From assembly GCF_040939455.1 (NCBI RefSeq), contig NC_134108.1, positions 80,458,001-80,522,000 of the forward strand: DNA of 64,000 nucleotides, given 5' to 3'. This DNA is from Microcebus murinus (lineage: Eukaryota; Chordata; Mammalia; Primates; Cheirogaleidae). A program made the translations under genes and the position numbers. How positions within the stretch are numbered: the stretch's first letter is position 1; each line of letters opens with the position of its first letter. Below are positions 11,156 to 21,744 of the stretch, piece by piece. The notes beneath the pieces are model-generated. The model was not told the origin of the DNA, ran no database searches, and saw nothing but the letters and a program-made list of their open reading frames with translations.

Positions 11156-12043
11156 ATGACAGAAGAGGAATTTCGTATGTGGATCATAAGAACACTCACC
11201 GACCTGCAACAACAACTCAATAACCAATACAAAGAAACCACAAAAAGCCTCCAGGACCTAGAACAAAAGTTCACTAAAGAAATAGACACAATGAAGAAAA
11301 GTTTAACCGAACTCCTGGAAATGAAGAATCAATTCAGGGAACTACAAAATACAGTGGAAAGGCTCAAGAACAGGGTAGACCAAACGGAAGAAAGAATCTC
11401 AGAGATTGAAGATAACACCCTCCAACTAAGTAAAACCATCACAGAGATAGAGCAGAGAAACAAGAGAAAAGAGCAAAGCCTACAAAAGATCTGGGATTAT
11501 GTGAAGAAACCTAATGTGAGGGTCATAGGGTTACCAGAAGGGGAAGAGGACAACACTCAAGGGTTGGACAAGCTATTTGAAGATATAATAGAGGAAAATT
11601 TCCCAGGCCTTGCTCAAAATCTCAATATACAAGTTCAAGAAGCTCAGAGGACCCCTGGGAGATTCAATGCAAACAGGAAGACGTTACGACATGCAGTCAT
11701 CAAACTGACCAAAATATCAACTAAAGAGGCCCTTCTAAGAGCTGTAAGACAAAAGAAGCAAGTGACATACAAGGGAAAGCCAATTCGAATAACATCAGAC
11801 TTCTCTAATGAGACTTTACAAGCAAGGAGAGACTGGGGCCCCACTCTCACTCTTCTGAAACAAAACAATGCCCACCCTAGAATCTTATTCCCTGCAAAAC
11901 TAAGCTTCATATATGAAGAAGAAATAAAGACATTCTCAGACAAGCAAAGTCTCAGAAAATTCACCAAGACAAGACCAGCCCTACAAGAAGTACTCAAAAC
12001 AGTGTTACGCATGGAACACCATAATAAAAACTCACGAATATAA
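11156..12043 (+). CDS. L1 ORF1 protein (RNA-binding chaperone), intact
   Basis: The 295-residue product is a complete L1 ORF1 protein, the trimeric RNA-binding nucleic-acid chaperone that coats L1 RNA in the cytoplasm. Residues about 12-110 form a heptad-rich coiled coil. The RRM-like domain starts around WDYVKKPNVRVIGLPEGEED (113-132) and the C-terminal domain includes ARRDW (223-227) and PRILFPAKLSF (241-251). It begins MTEEEF; a longer version is not evident, so it is shorter than the 338-residue human protein, mainly at the N-terminus. There is no internal stop or frameshift, which argues that the copy is recent. ORF2 starts 39 bases after the stop. It is expressed, if at all, from the L1 5'UTR. 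Confidence 0.95.
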   Translation: MTEEEFRMWIIRTLTDLQQQLNNQYKETTKSLQDLEQKFTKEIDTMKKSLTELLEMKNQFRELQNTVERLKNRVDQTEERISEIEDNTLQLSKTITEIEQRNKRKEQSLQKIWDYVKKPNVRVIGLPEGEEDNTQGLDKLFEDIIEENFPGLAQNLNIQVQEAQRTPGRFNANRKTLRHAVIKLTKISTKEALLRAVRQKKQVTYKGKPIRITSDFSNETLQARRDWGPTLTLLKQNNAHPRILFPAKLSFIYEEEIKTFSDKQSLRKFTKTRPALQEVLKTVLRMEHHNKNSRI

Positions 12044-12082
12044 AAACAACCAAAACCCAAAGATTAAAGGCCAGATAATACA

Positions 12083-12982
12083 ATGGCTCAAGACAGAAAT
12101 CAAAGCAACAACATCCAACCCAACAAAATGAACAGTAATCTACCTTACCTATCAGTTCTCTCAATAAATGTGAATGGCTTAAACTCTCTACTCAAGAGAC
12201 ATAGGCTGGTTGAATGGATAAGAAAATACAGGCCAAGTATATGCTGTCTTCAGGAAACACATCTAACCTGCAAGGATGCATATAGACTAAAAGTAAAAGG
12301 GTAGAGATCAGTATTCCAGGCAACTGGAAGCCAAAAGAAGGCTGGTGTGGCAGTTTTAATTTCAGACGATTTAGTTTTTAAAGCAACAAAAGTAGTGAAA
12401 GACAAAGAGGGTCATTATATAATGGTGAAGGGCACACTTCAACAAGAAGAGATAAAAATTTTAAATATATATGCATCCAACTTAGGTGCACTCAGTTTCA
12501 TAAAGCAAACCTTACTGGATCTAAGCAAATGGATTAATAGCAACTCCATAATCACCGGAGATTTCAACACCCCACTGACGGCACAAGACAGATCCTCCAA
12601 ACAGAAAATTAATAAAGAAATAATGGACTTAAACAAAACCTTGGAACAACTGAGTCTGACTGACATCTACAGGACATTCTACCCAAAATCCACTGAATAT
12701 ACGTTCTTCTTATTAGCTCAGGGGACTTTCTCTAAGATTGACCATATCCTAGGACACAAAGTAAATCTCAAGAAATTTAAAAAAATAGAAATCATACCAT
12801 GTACCTTCTCAGATCACAGTGGAATAAAAGTAGAAATCAACCCTAACAGAAACTCACATTTCTACACAAAAACGTGGAAATTAAACAACCTCCTACTAAA
12901 TGATCACTTCATAAATGAAGAAATCAAGATGGAAATAAAAAAAATTCTATACTCCTACACTGCTGGTAGGACTGGAAATTAG
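12083..12982 (+). pseudogene. L1 ORF2 remnant: endonuclease domain only, one stop codon
   Basis: This is the start of ORF2, which encodes the endonuclease that nicks the target DNA. Numbering from the ATG at 12083, every catalytic position of human L1 endonuclease is present at a constant offset of +15: N29, E58, Y130, D160, N162, D220, D244 and H245 (motifs SINVNGLN, QETH, GDFN, SDHS). One TAG at 12302-12304 (codon 74, where family members have Trp) interrupts the frame; otherwise it stays open to the deletion junction near codon 287. The last 11 or so codons ([11 protein letters not shown]) come from the 3' end of ORF2. No reverse transcriptase remains. Confidence 0.92.
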
Positions 12983-13370
12983 TCCAACCTCTGTGGAAAG
13001 CAATATGGAGATACCTTAAAGCGATACAAGTGAATCTACTATTTGATCCAGCAATCCCATTGCTGGGCATCTACCCAAAAGATCCAATGACACTCTACAA
13101 AATGACACCTGCACTCGAATGTTTATAGCAGCACAATTCATAATTGCAAGGCTGTGGAAACAGCCGAAGTGCCCATCAATCCAAGAATGGATTAATAAAA
13201 TGTGGTATATGTATACCATGGAGGACTATTCAGCTCTAAGAAACAATGGTGATATAGCACATCTTATATTTTCCTGGTTAGAGCTGGAACCCATACTATT
13301 AAGTGAAGTTTCCCAAGAATGGAAAAACAAGCACCACATATACTCACCAGCAAATTGGTATTAACTGAAC
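12951..13370 (+). pseudogene. Residual C-terminal end of L1 ORF2
   Basis: After the internal deletion the extreme ORF2 C-terminus survives in pieces, for instance MFIAAQFIIARLWKQPKCPSIQEW near 13119, in a frame different from that of the endonuclease part. It is not translatable as an extension of the upstream frame. Confidence 0.85.
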
Positions 13371-13412
13371 AGCACCTAAGTGGTCACATAGGTACTACAG
13401 TAATAGGGTATT

Positions 13413-13434
13413 GGGCAAGGGGGAGGGGGGCGGG
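13413..13434 (+). other. G-quadruplex motif in young L1 3'UTR
   Basis: Four runs of three or more G (GGG, GGGGG, GGGGGG, GGG) are separated by loops of one to three bases. A second G-rich run lies at 13501-13514. This is the conserved G-rich tract of L1 3'UTRs. Confidence 0.88.
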
Positions 13435-13593
13435 TATATACATATATAATGAGTGAGATGTTCACCATCTGGAGGATGGTCATGCTGGAGACTCAGACTT
13501 GGGGGGGAGGGGGGAAATGGGCATTTATTGAAACCTTAAAATCTGTACCCCCATAATATGCCAAAATAAAAGAAAAATAAATAAATAAATAAA

Positions 13594-13608
13594 TAAAACC
13601 CACAAGTA
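13594..13608. repeat. Right target-site duplication of the young L1
   Basis: Exact repeat of 9591-9605. Its first bases overlap the AAAT-rich tail, so the true tail/target border is uncertain by a few bases. Confidence 0.95.
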
Positions 13609-13963
13609 CAATCTACCATCTAAGAACTTAAGCTAGGGGAACAAACTCACTACTCTCCATTGGGAAGAACTGAAGGCAATAGATCAGAGGCAACCCAAGA
13701 GGTTCATCTAACCTGCTAGAACACCCCAAAGGCAATTCACGACCAGCACTCCTCTCCCTGGAACAGTCAGGGGACAAGCTTTAGGGACTTTGACACAGGG
13801 CCATAAACCAGTCCTATCACCCCCAGCTCTTGACCAATAGGTGATGAGAAGGAATTAATGAAAGAACTCTGGAATCATGAAAATCAGAACAAAAAGATGG
13901 CCCCAAAAGAAATCAGTAGCTCCTTGGCAATGGATACCAACTTAAATGAAACAGTTAAATGAT

Positions 13964-14560
13964 AGGTGAAGAATTTCAAATATAGATTGTAAGAAAGACG
14001 AGTGAATACAAGAGAAAATAGAAATCTAACACAAAGAAGTCACAAAATCAGTGCAAGAAATGAATGAAAAATTCTCTAAAGAAATCGAAGTATTAAAGAA
14101 AACCAAACAGAAATTCTGGAAATGAAAAATGCATATAAGGAATTACAAAATACAGTGGAAAGCTTTAGAGTAGGCTGGATCACACAGAAGAAAGAATCTC
14201 AGAGCTTAAAGATAACACCTACAAGTTAAATCAATCAAGGAGAAAGAACACAAAAACAAAAGGCATGAACAAAGCATACAGGAAATGTGGAATTATGTAA
14301 GGCGGACAAACATAAGAATCATAGGCAGCCATGAGGGCAAAGAAGAAAACACACAAGGGTGGAATAACAAACTTGAGGGAATAATTGAAGAAAAGTTCCC
14401 TGGTCTTGCTATAAATCTAGATATCCAGGTACAAGAAGCACACAGGATTCCTGGGAGATTCATCATAAAGAGGCAATCACTATGTCACACAGTTATTAGG
14501 CTCGCCAAAGTAAACATGAAAGAGGCACTCCTATGAGCCATAGGTGATAACAGCAGTTAA
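13964..14560 (+). pseudogene. Decayed ORF1 of the middle L1
   Basis: Starts ATGATAGGTGAAGAATTTC, homologous to the ORF1 start at 11156, but a TAG appears within the first ten codons. Recognisable later segments include ATCCAGGTACAAGAAGCACA and MWNYVRRTNIRIIGSHEGKE (from about 14285). The C-terminal part is missing: the sequence jumps to ORF2 near 14560-14590. Confidence 0.85.
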
Positions 14561-15665
14561 CCTACAAAGTGAAACCCAACAGGTTGAAAAGAAATACACC
14601 TAAATATCAATTCTGTCAATAAATGTGAATGGCTTGAACTGCCCATTGAAAAGACATAGACTGGCTGAATGGATTAAAAATATAAGCCAAGTATCTTCTG
14701 TCTCCAGGAAATGTATCTAACCCACAAGGACTCATTCAGATTCAAGGTAAAGGGATGGAAAATAATAATCCAGGCAAATGGAAACCAAAAGAAAGCTGAT
14801 GTAACCATTCTCATATCAGAAAACATAAACTTTAAATCAGCAAAAGCAAAGAAAGACAAAGATGGTCACTATGTAGTGGTGGAAAGAAAAATTCAATAAG
14901 ACAACTTAACAATCCTAAATATTTATGCACTAAACATAGGAACGCCAACATACATAAAGCAAATCCTGCTTGATCTACACAAAATGATAAATAAAAATGC
15001 CATAATAGCTGGGGACTTCAACATCCACTGACAGAACTAGACAAATCCTCCAAACAGAAAATAAGCAAAGAAAAAATGTACTTAAACAGAATGCTAGAAC
15101 AAATGGGTCTAACAGACATGTACAGAACATTCCACCCAAATAACACTGAATATACATTCTTCTCTTCAGCTCATGGAACTTTTTCTAAAATTTATCAAAT
15201 CCTAGGCCAAAAAAAATCTCAAGTTTTTAAAAAATGGAAATTTTGCCATGTGACTTCTCAGGTCACACTGAAATAAAATTAGAAATCAATTCCAACAGAA
15301 ACACTCAACTCTACACAAAGTCATGTAAATTAAACAACCTATTGCTGAATGAAATCAGGAAGAGATTCCTGAATTGGTCAGGAAGAGATTCAGATGGAAA
15401 TCAAAAGATTATTTAAACTAAATTAGAGTGGGGAAACAAGTTATCAAAATCTATTGGATACAATAAAAGCAGTCCTGAGAGGAAAACTCATAGCTTAAAT
15501 GCCCACACCCAAAAAACAGAAAGATCACAAATCAACAATCTAATGAATCATCTCAAGGAACTGGAAAAGGAAGAGCAAACCAATCCTAAACCCAGCAGAA
15601 GAAAAGGAATAACTAAGATCAGAGCAGAACTAAATGAAATCAAGAATAAAAGAACTATACAGAAG

Positions 15666-15671
15666 ATTAAT
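15666..15671. repeat. Left 6-bp target duplication of the solo LTR
   Basis: ATTAAT is repeated at 16418-16423. Removing the LTR and one copy restores continuous L1 ORF2 (AGAAGATTAATGAAATAAAA). Confidence 0.93.
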
Positions 15672-16417
15672 TGCCAGGAGTTAGCTACACTCCCAGCAAA
15701 AACAGGTCCCTGGCAGGATTGTTGCAAGAGATTTGGAAATAATAGAAATAGAGAAATAATAGAGACAGAGAAATAACTGAGACAGAGACAAGTATAAAGT
15801 GATGGGAGATCAGGGGTCCTCCAGCATTCCCATGAGCTGTGAGCCCGTGAGTGAAGTCCTGCATCAGTATTTATTGGTGCAGCAATTAGTTGCCAGTGGT
15901 TACAGATTTACATAACAGATAATTTGTTTAGGTTTTAAGTCTCCCCAAAAGTTTCTAGAAATCCCTTAATTAACTCTATTTATGTGAACAAACAATTACA
16001 AAATTTTTCTAAGATAAACTTCTAAGCCCTAAGATAAACTGTCAATTAGCAGAAAGGCTAAACAGAAATACAAAGGCTATATATTTCTTTATCTAGTTTC
16101 TTGTTGATTGAGACAAGTGGTCAGGAGTGAAGCAGGAACTGTCCTGGAGGCTAATTGTCTTTTAGCTGCAGGTGTCTGCCAGGTGGGCATTCTTTGATCA
16201 GTTCTTAACCTGTGCCCTCATGCTGAGCCCTGTCTTACATAAGCATCAGGCACAAGCCTCCAGGTCTGAGAGATGGGCGTTACCTTTCATACGCTTTCTG
16301 ATCAGTGAGATGCCCTCCTGTGGCAGCTTTTGATCTGTGAACTAACACGTTCACAGATTCCTTCAAGGCAAAGCCCTACAAAATTCTTGAAACTTTTTAT
16401 GTCTCTATCTGCCAACA
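15672..16417 (-). mobile_element. Solo LTR, ERVK (class II) type, antisense
   Basis: The 746-bp element has TG...CA ends and a 6-bp target duplication, the size known for betaretrovirus-like (ERVK) integrases. On the minus strand it begins TGTTGGCAGATAGAGACATA and carries CACCAATAAATACTGATGC, a poly(A) signal, at about 15870-15880. It then has a U5 with repeated TTGTCTCTGTCTCAG / TTATTTCTCTGTCTC and TTTCCAAATCTCTTGC, resembling R/U5 of HERV-K-like LTRs. No internal viral genes are present: two LTRs have recombined to one. It lies inside L1 ORF2. Confidence 0.9.
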
Positions 16418-16423
16418 ATTAAT
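16418..16423. repeat. Right 6-bp target duplication of the solo LTR
   Basis: ATTAAT, identical to 15666-15671. Confidence 0.93.
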
Positions 16424-19021
16424 GAAATAAAAAGTTAGTTTTTTGAAAAGATAAACAAATTCAACAGGCCTTTTACCAGATTAACCAGAAGCAGAAAAGA
16501 AAGGACTTTAAGAAACTCAATTAGAAATGAAAAAGGAGAGGTCACAACTGATATCACAGAAATATAAAACATCATCTTTAAATACTATAAAAACTTTTAT
16601 GCCCCCAAACTTGAAAACATGGAGGAAATGGACATATTCTTAGAAATACACAACCTCCCTAGGCTCAATTAGAAAGAAATAGAATTCCTTAACAGACCAA
16701 TATTAAGCACAGAAATTGAAGCAGCAATGAAAATTCTTACAACAACAACAATAAAAATGTCCTGGACCAGATAGGTTCACACCCAAATTTTACCAAACGA
16801 ATGAAGAAGAACTGGTACCTATACTGCAAAAATTAATAACATAGAGAAGGAAGGAATCCTCCCCCAACTCATTTTAGGAAGCCAATGTCACCTTGATACC
16901 AAAGCCAAGAAAGGACACAACAAAATAGAAAAACTACACATCAATATCCCTTGTGAATATAGATTCAAAAATTCTCAATAAAATCTTAGCAAACTGAATT
17001 CAATTGCACATCAAAAAAATAATTCATCATGACCAGGTAGACTTCATCCCAGAAGTACAAGGATGGTTCAGTTTACACAAATCTATAAATGTAATTGACC
17101 ATATAAATAAGAGCAAAACCAAAGATCAGTTGATCCTCTCAATAGACACAGAAAATGCATTTGACAAAATTCAGCAACATTTATGATAAGAATTCTTAAC
17201 AAAATAGGCATGGATGGGACCTACCTCAAAATGATAAAAGCCATATATGACAAACCCACAGCCAACATCATCCTGAATGGGGAAAAATTGAAAGCATTCC
17301 TGCTTAGAACTGGAACCAGACAAGGTTGCCCTCTATCACCACTTCTATTCAACATAGTGCTGGAAGTCCTTGCCAGAGCAATCAGTCAAGAAAAAGAAAT
17401 CAAGGTTATTCAAATGGGGAAAGAAGAGGTCACACAATTACTCTTAGCTGATGATATGAACTTATATTTAGAAAACCTGAAAGATTCCAACAAGAGACTC
17501 CTAGAGTTTATAAAGGAATGAAGCAAAGTCTCAGGCTACAAAATCAATGTACACAAATCAGTAGCTTTCATATATGCCAGTAACAGTCAAGCTGAGAATC
17601 AAATCAAGGATACAATACCTTTCACAATAGCATCAAAGAAAATAACATACTTAGGATATATATTAATAACTAAGGGGATAAAAAACTATATAGGGAGAAC
17701 TACAAAGCACTGATAAAAGAAATAGCAGAGGATATAAACAGATGGAAAACCATACCATGCTCATGGATTGCCAGAACCAATATTTTTAAAATGTCTATTC
17801 TACCCAAAGTGATCTACATATTCAATGCAATTCCTATTAAAGTACCAACATCATTTTTCACAGATATAGAAAAAATAATTCTACCCTTTGTATAGAACAA
17901 GAGAAGTCCCCATACAGGCAAAGCAAATTTAAATAAAAAGAACAAATTGGGAGGCATCAATCTACCAGACCTCAAGCTATACTACAAGACTATAGTAACC
18001 AAAATAGCATGTTACTGGCACAAGAACAGAGACATAGACCAATGGAATAGGACTGAGAACCCAGATTTAAAGCCATATTTTTATTTCCATCTAATCTTTG
18101 ACAAAACAGACAATAACATACACTAGGGAAAAGAATCCCTATTTAATAAATGGTGCTTGGGAAATTGGATAGCCACATTTAGAAGACTGAAACAGGATCT
18201 ACACCTCTCACCTCTCACAAAAAATCAACTCATGATGGATAACAAACTTAAACCTATGGCATGAAACCATAAGAATTCTAGAAGAAAATGTTGGGAAAAC
18301 TCTTATAGACATCAGCCTAGGCAAATAATTTATGAAGAAAACCCCAAAAGCAATCACGGCATCAACAAAAATAAATAAATGGGACCTGATTAAACTAAAA
18401 CCTTCTGCACAGCCAAGGAAACTATCAGGAGACCGAATAGACAACCTACAGAATGGGAGAAAATATTTGCATGCTATATGTCTGATAAAGGGCTGATAAC
18501 TAGAATCTATATAGAACTCAAGAAAATCAGCAAGAAAAAATAAAACAGCCCCGTGAAAAAGTGGGCAAAGACGTGAACAGAAACTTTTCAAAAGAAGATA
18601 GACTAATAGCCAACAAACATGAAAAAAATGCTTAACATCTTTAATTATCAGGGAAATGCAAATCAAAACCATAATGTGATATCACTTAACTCCAATGAGA
18701 ATGGCTTTTATTAAAAAGTCCCAGAACAACAAATGTTGGCGTGGATGTGGAGAGATAGGAATACTCATACACTGCTGGTAGGACTGAAAACTGGTAAAAC
18801 CTCTATGAAAAGTAGTATGGAGATACCTCAAAGAACTAAAAGTAGACCTACCATTTGATCCAGCAATACCATGACTGGGTATGTACTCAAAGAAAAAAAG
18901 ACATTTTATAAAAAAGATATCTGCACTCAAATATTTATAGCAGCACAATTCACAATTGCAAAAATGTGGAAACAACTCAAGTGCCCATCAAGCCATGAGT
19001 AGATTAATAAAATATGGTATA

Positions 19022-19031
19022 AATATATATG

Positions 19032-19083
<52 letters not shown>
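19022..19083. repeat. (TA)n(CA)n microsatellite
   Basis: A TATATA run with a few G/T changes passes directly into CACACA in the 3' part of the middle L1's ORF2. The same position in the other L1 copies (7174-7186) has a short CACACA run, so the seed was already in the element. Confidence 0.95.
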
Positions 19084-19287
19084 TACCATGGAATACTATT
19101 CAGCCATAAAAATGGTTAACTAATACCTCTTGTATTATTCTGGATGGAGCTGGAGCACCATTCTTATAAGTAAGGTATCACAAGAATAGAAAAACAAACA
19201 CCACATGTACTCACCATTAAAGTGGTATTAATCAATCAAAACTTATGGTCACATATGGAAGTAACATTTATCAGGTGTCAAGCAGGT

Positions 19288-19310
19288 GGGAGGGGGAAGT
19301 GGGGGATGGG
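19288..19310 (+). other. G-quadruplex motif in the middle L1 3'UTR
   Basis: GGG, GGGGG, GGGGG and GGG are separated by loops of one to four bases. It has the same relative position as the G-rich motifs at 7385 and 13413. Confidence 0.85.
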
Positions 19311-19437
19311 TGAATTCACACCTAATGGGTCCAGTGCACTCTGGGGGTGTGCATGCTTATAGCTCTGACTTGGGTGATGCACAGACAATATATGTAACTG
19401 AAGTGTACCCTGTAATATTCTGAAATACAAAAAAAAG

Positions 19438-20625
19438 AAATCATGGGATACATTTAAAGCAATGATTAGAGAATAATTTGTAGCCCTATATACATATATC
19501 AATAAAATTAATCAATAAAAATAAATGAATGAAATTCCCAACACAAAATACTAAGCAAAAAAACAAAATAAGTAAATGAAATGAAAATATAAGGAAGAGA
19601 TTATTACATATAAAAGCAGAAATTAATGAAGTTGAGAACAGAAAAGCAATGGGTCAATTTAATCAAAATCTTGGTTCTTGAGATAATAAAAATAGACAAA
19701 CCACCAGATAATTTAATCTGTAAAAGGGGAGAAATAACAAATATACAAAATAAGAAGTTACACAGAAATAATTATGATACAATGGGAATGTTTATAAAAT
19801 CATAAATAACTGCTTTTGCATACACTTATGCAAATAAATTTGAAAACCTCTAGGAAATAGATACTTTCTTAGGCAAGTATCTGTGACTGAAACTGATGCC
19901 AGTAGAGATAAAAAAACTTTGATCAATTTGTATAGAAATAGAAAAAATTTTCTTGCTACCCCACATAATAGTACCAAGAAAGAAATATATTGAAGAAGAC
20001 TTTTCATACCCAGCTACTGAAAAGTTTTTCAAAGCTACAATAATTAAAATGAAAAAATATTACCTCAGGAATAGATAAATTAATGAAATAGAAAAAAGAG
20101 CCTACATATAAAATTATGTATATGAGAAAGATAATTATAAGCCAATAGATAAAGAATAAATTATTCAATAAATAGCAGTAGGAACAATTGGTTAACTATT
20201 AGGAAAAATATTAGATCTTTATACCATATTACAAAGTAAGCTATAGTTGGATTAAAGAGTTAAATATTTTTAAAAGGCCAAATAGATGAATATTTATATG
20301 ATCTGAAAGTGGGGGAAAACCTTCTAAGTATTAGAGCAATTTTTAAAAATCCACAAGAGAAAGGACTAATATAAAGAAAAATAATTAAAATCTTACATAT
20401 CAAAATATGCCAAACAAAATAAGAGAACAAATAATTTGGGGAAATAACTGCTAACTTGCCCCACAGAGAAAATTAATAGTCATAATATGTGAGGTACTTT
20501 TACATAATTAAGACAGAGACTTTAATAAAAAAATGGTAAAATATATCAAATGATAATTCATAAAAGAAGAGATTCAAATAGCTAGTTAAGTGCTTAAAAA
20601 TTTCAACACCAAGAATAATCACAAA
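19438..20625 (+). mobile_element. Ancient L1 ORF2 fragment, right part
   Basis: Continues the ancient L1 broken at 7823. ATGGGATACATTTAAAGCAATG and GGTTCTTGAGATAATAAAAATAGACAAACC are recognisable ORF2 segments just before the reverse transcriptase. The end near 20625 is approximate, and the remainder is too decayed to read as protein. Confidence 0.65.
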
Positions 20626-21744
20626 AGTTTCTGAAATAAAAGTTTTCTAATTTCTAACATTGAAGGCAATCTCTTCTGATTGAAAAGTTAAGCCTTCATG
20701 AAATGGTCCATTGGCTTGTCATAGCTGCATAAAATTGAGAATCTAAGTTGGTATGATACATCTTTTGAGCTGCATTTTTCTAAATCTTTGGACTATGTCA
20801 ATAGAGTATAAAATTCTATTGATCAACTATTCTTTATGGTTATCCTTGAGATTACAAAACATTTTCCATAATTAATGGAGAAAATGGCTCTGTTTTTTAT
20901 GAAATCTCATGGGGAAGATACATTTTAATATGCTAATTTATGCCAGAAACCAAAGAATATGTACTCTGTATCATGATAAATGTTAAGTTCTACAGGACTT
21001 GCAGTTTTAAGACCTTATGGACCTTCCTGGGCCACTGAGGTCCTCAGATATGAGTTTTTGAATCACAGATTTTAAGTAGGTGAAATTGACCTTGGTTTTG
21101 CTTTCCCTAATTTAAACTAGCAAGAATTACCATGATGGAATCTAAGTTGGGTCAGTCTCCTCTGGCCTTCTCTAGGGGCACAATGCCAAGTCAGAGGCAG
21201 TAGACTACAGCTGTCTTAAGTTAGTTTTAGGGCCATGAATAGACACAATTGAGAGTTCTATTAATCCAAAGAGTGATGAAGTAAAATGTTGCTTTCAACT
21301 GCAAATTCCATGTCTGTGAAGCAGAAACCACAGAACATGGTGGTGATATGGTTTCCTCCTTCCTTGGTGGTTGGGGTGTGGGGGTGGGGGTGCCCGTGAG
21401 AGAGGAAGAGTAAGAATAGGGAGATATTAGAAATAACACAATAAAATAATTTAATGTTTTTTCAAGGCTGTGTTAAACTGGAATAATTTGCTTCTAAACT
21501 TGTATAGAGAAACAAATTGTTTTCTCAGGCAAGAATAAAATGGTGACCAACCCCCTCTGTTTATAAAAGCAATTTTCATAATCCAGGTCTAGTACGATTT
21601 ATTAACGATATAGTGAAAGCCATCCTCATATTGATCAAAAATCTAGTTTTATTAAAAACTAAAAATAAAAAATAAACACAAGAATAACTAGGAAACTACT
21701 AAATGTGAAGACCTGTGAGAGGTGGTAGTGGCTGCAGGGCAGAA
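20626..21744. other. Stretch without recognised gene
   Basis: Only short frames. A G-rich tract at 21367-21390 (GGGG, GGGGG, GGGGG) could form a quadruplex. I recognise no repeat family or exon. Confidence 0.45.

Larger units (their letters stand above)
9606..13593 (+). mobile_element. Young L1 with complete 5' end but large internal ORF2 deletion
   Basis: This 3,988-bp element lies inside an older L1 and is flanked by an exact 15-bp duplication. In order it has: a 5'UTR starting GGAGAGGATCAAGATGGCGG; an intact ORF1 (11156-12043); an ORF2 start at 12083 with the whole endonuclease domain; a deletion junction near 12941-12950; the last few hundred bases of ORF2; a G-rich 3'UTR; and an (AAAT)n tail. 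The reverse-transcriptase and most C-terminal coding sequence (about 2.6 kb by comparison with ordinary L1s) is gone. With an intact 5' end and tail, the copy was made from a long transcript; whether the deletion came before or after insertion cannot be told from one copy. Confidence 0.95.
14590..19190 (+). pseudogene. Decayed ORF2 of the middle L1
   Basis: L1 ORF2 is followable throughout: endonuclease (SVNVNGLN-type start near 14605, frames up to about 15410), linker, reverse transcriptase ([20 protein letters not shown] and [20 protein letters not shown] around 17250-17370, [12 protein letters not shown] near 17440 with the ADD box) and the C-terminal region to about 19190. It is split by a solo LTR at 15672-16417 and by a TA/CA microsatellite at 19022-19083. 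Multiple stops and frameshifts are present. Confidence 0.92.
7824..19437 (+). mobile_element. Near full-length, decayed L1 (host of two later insertions)
   Basis: The element starts with GAGCCAAGATGGCTGAC-type L1 5' sequence, has a 5'UTR of about 2.1 kb (7824-9605 and 13609-13963), a decayed ORF1 (about 13964-14560), a decayed ORF2 (about 14590-19190) and a 3'UTR ending in an A-rich tail at about 19428-19437. It is interrupted by a younger L1 (9606-13593) and a solo LTR (15672-16417). Without those insertions it is roughly 6.8 kb. Numerous stops and frameshifts mean it cannot move. Confidence 0.9.

Noticed and set aside
12941..12950. Deletion junction as an RNA splice junction in the L1 transcript
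   Set aside because: The expected flanking L1 sequence, judged from the other copies, does not show GT at the left or AG at the right of the junction.
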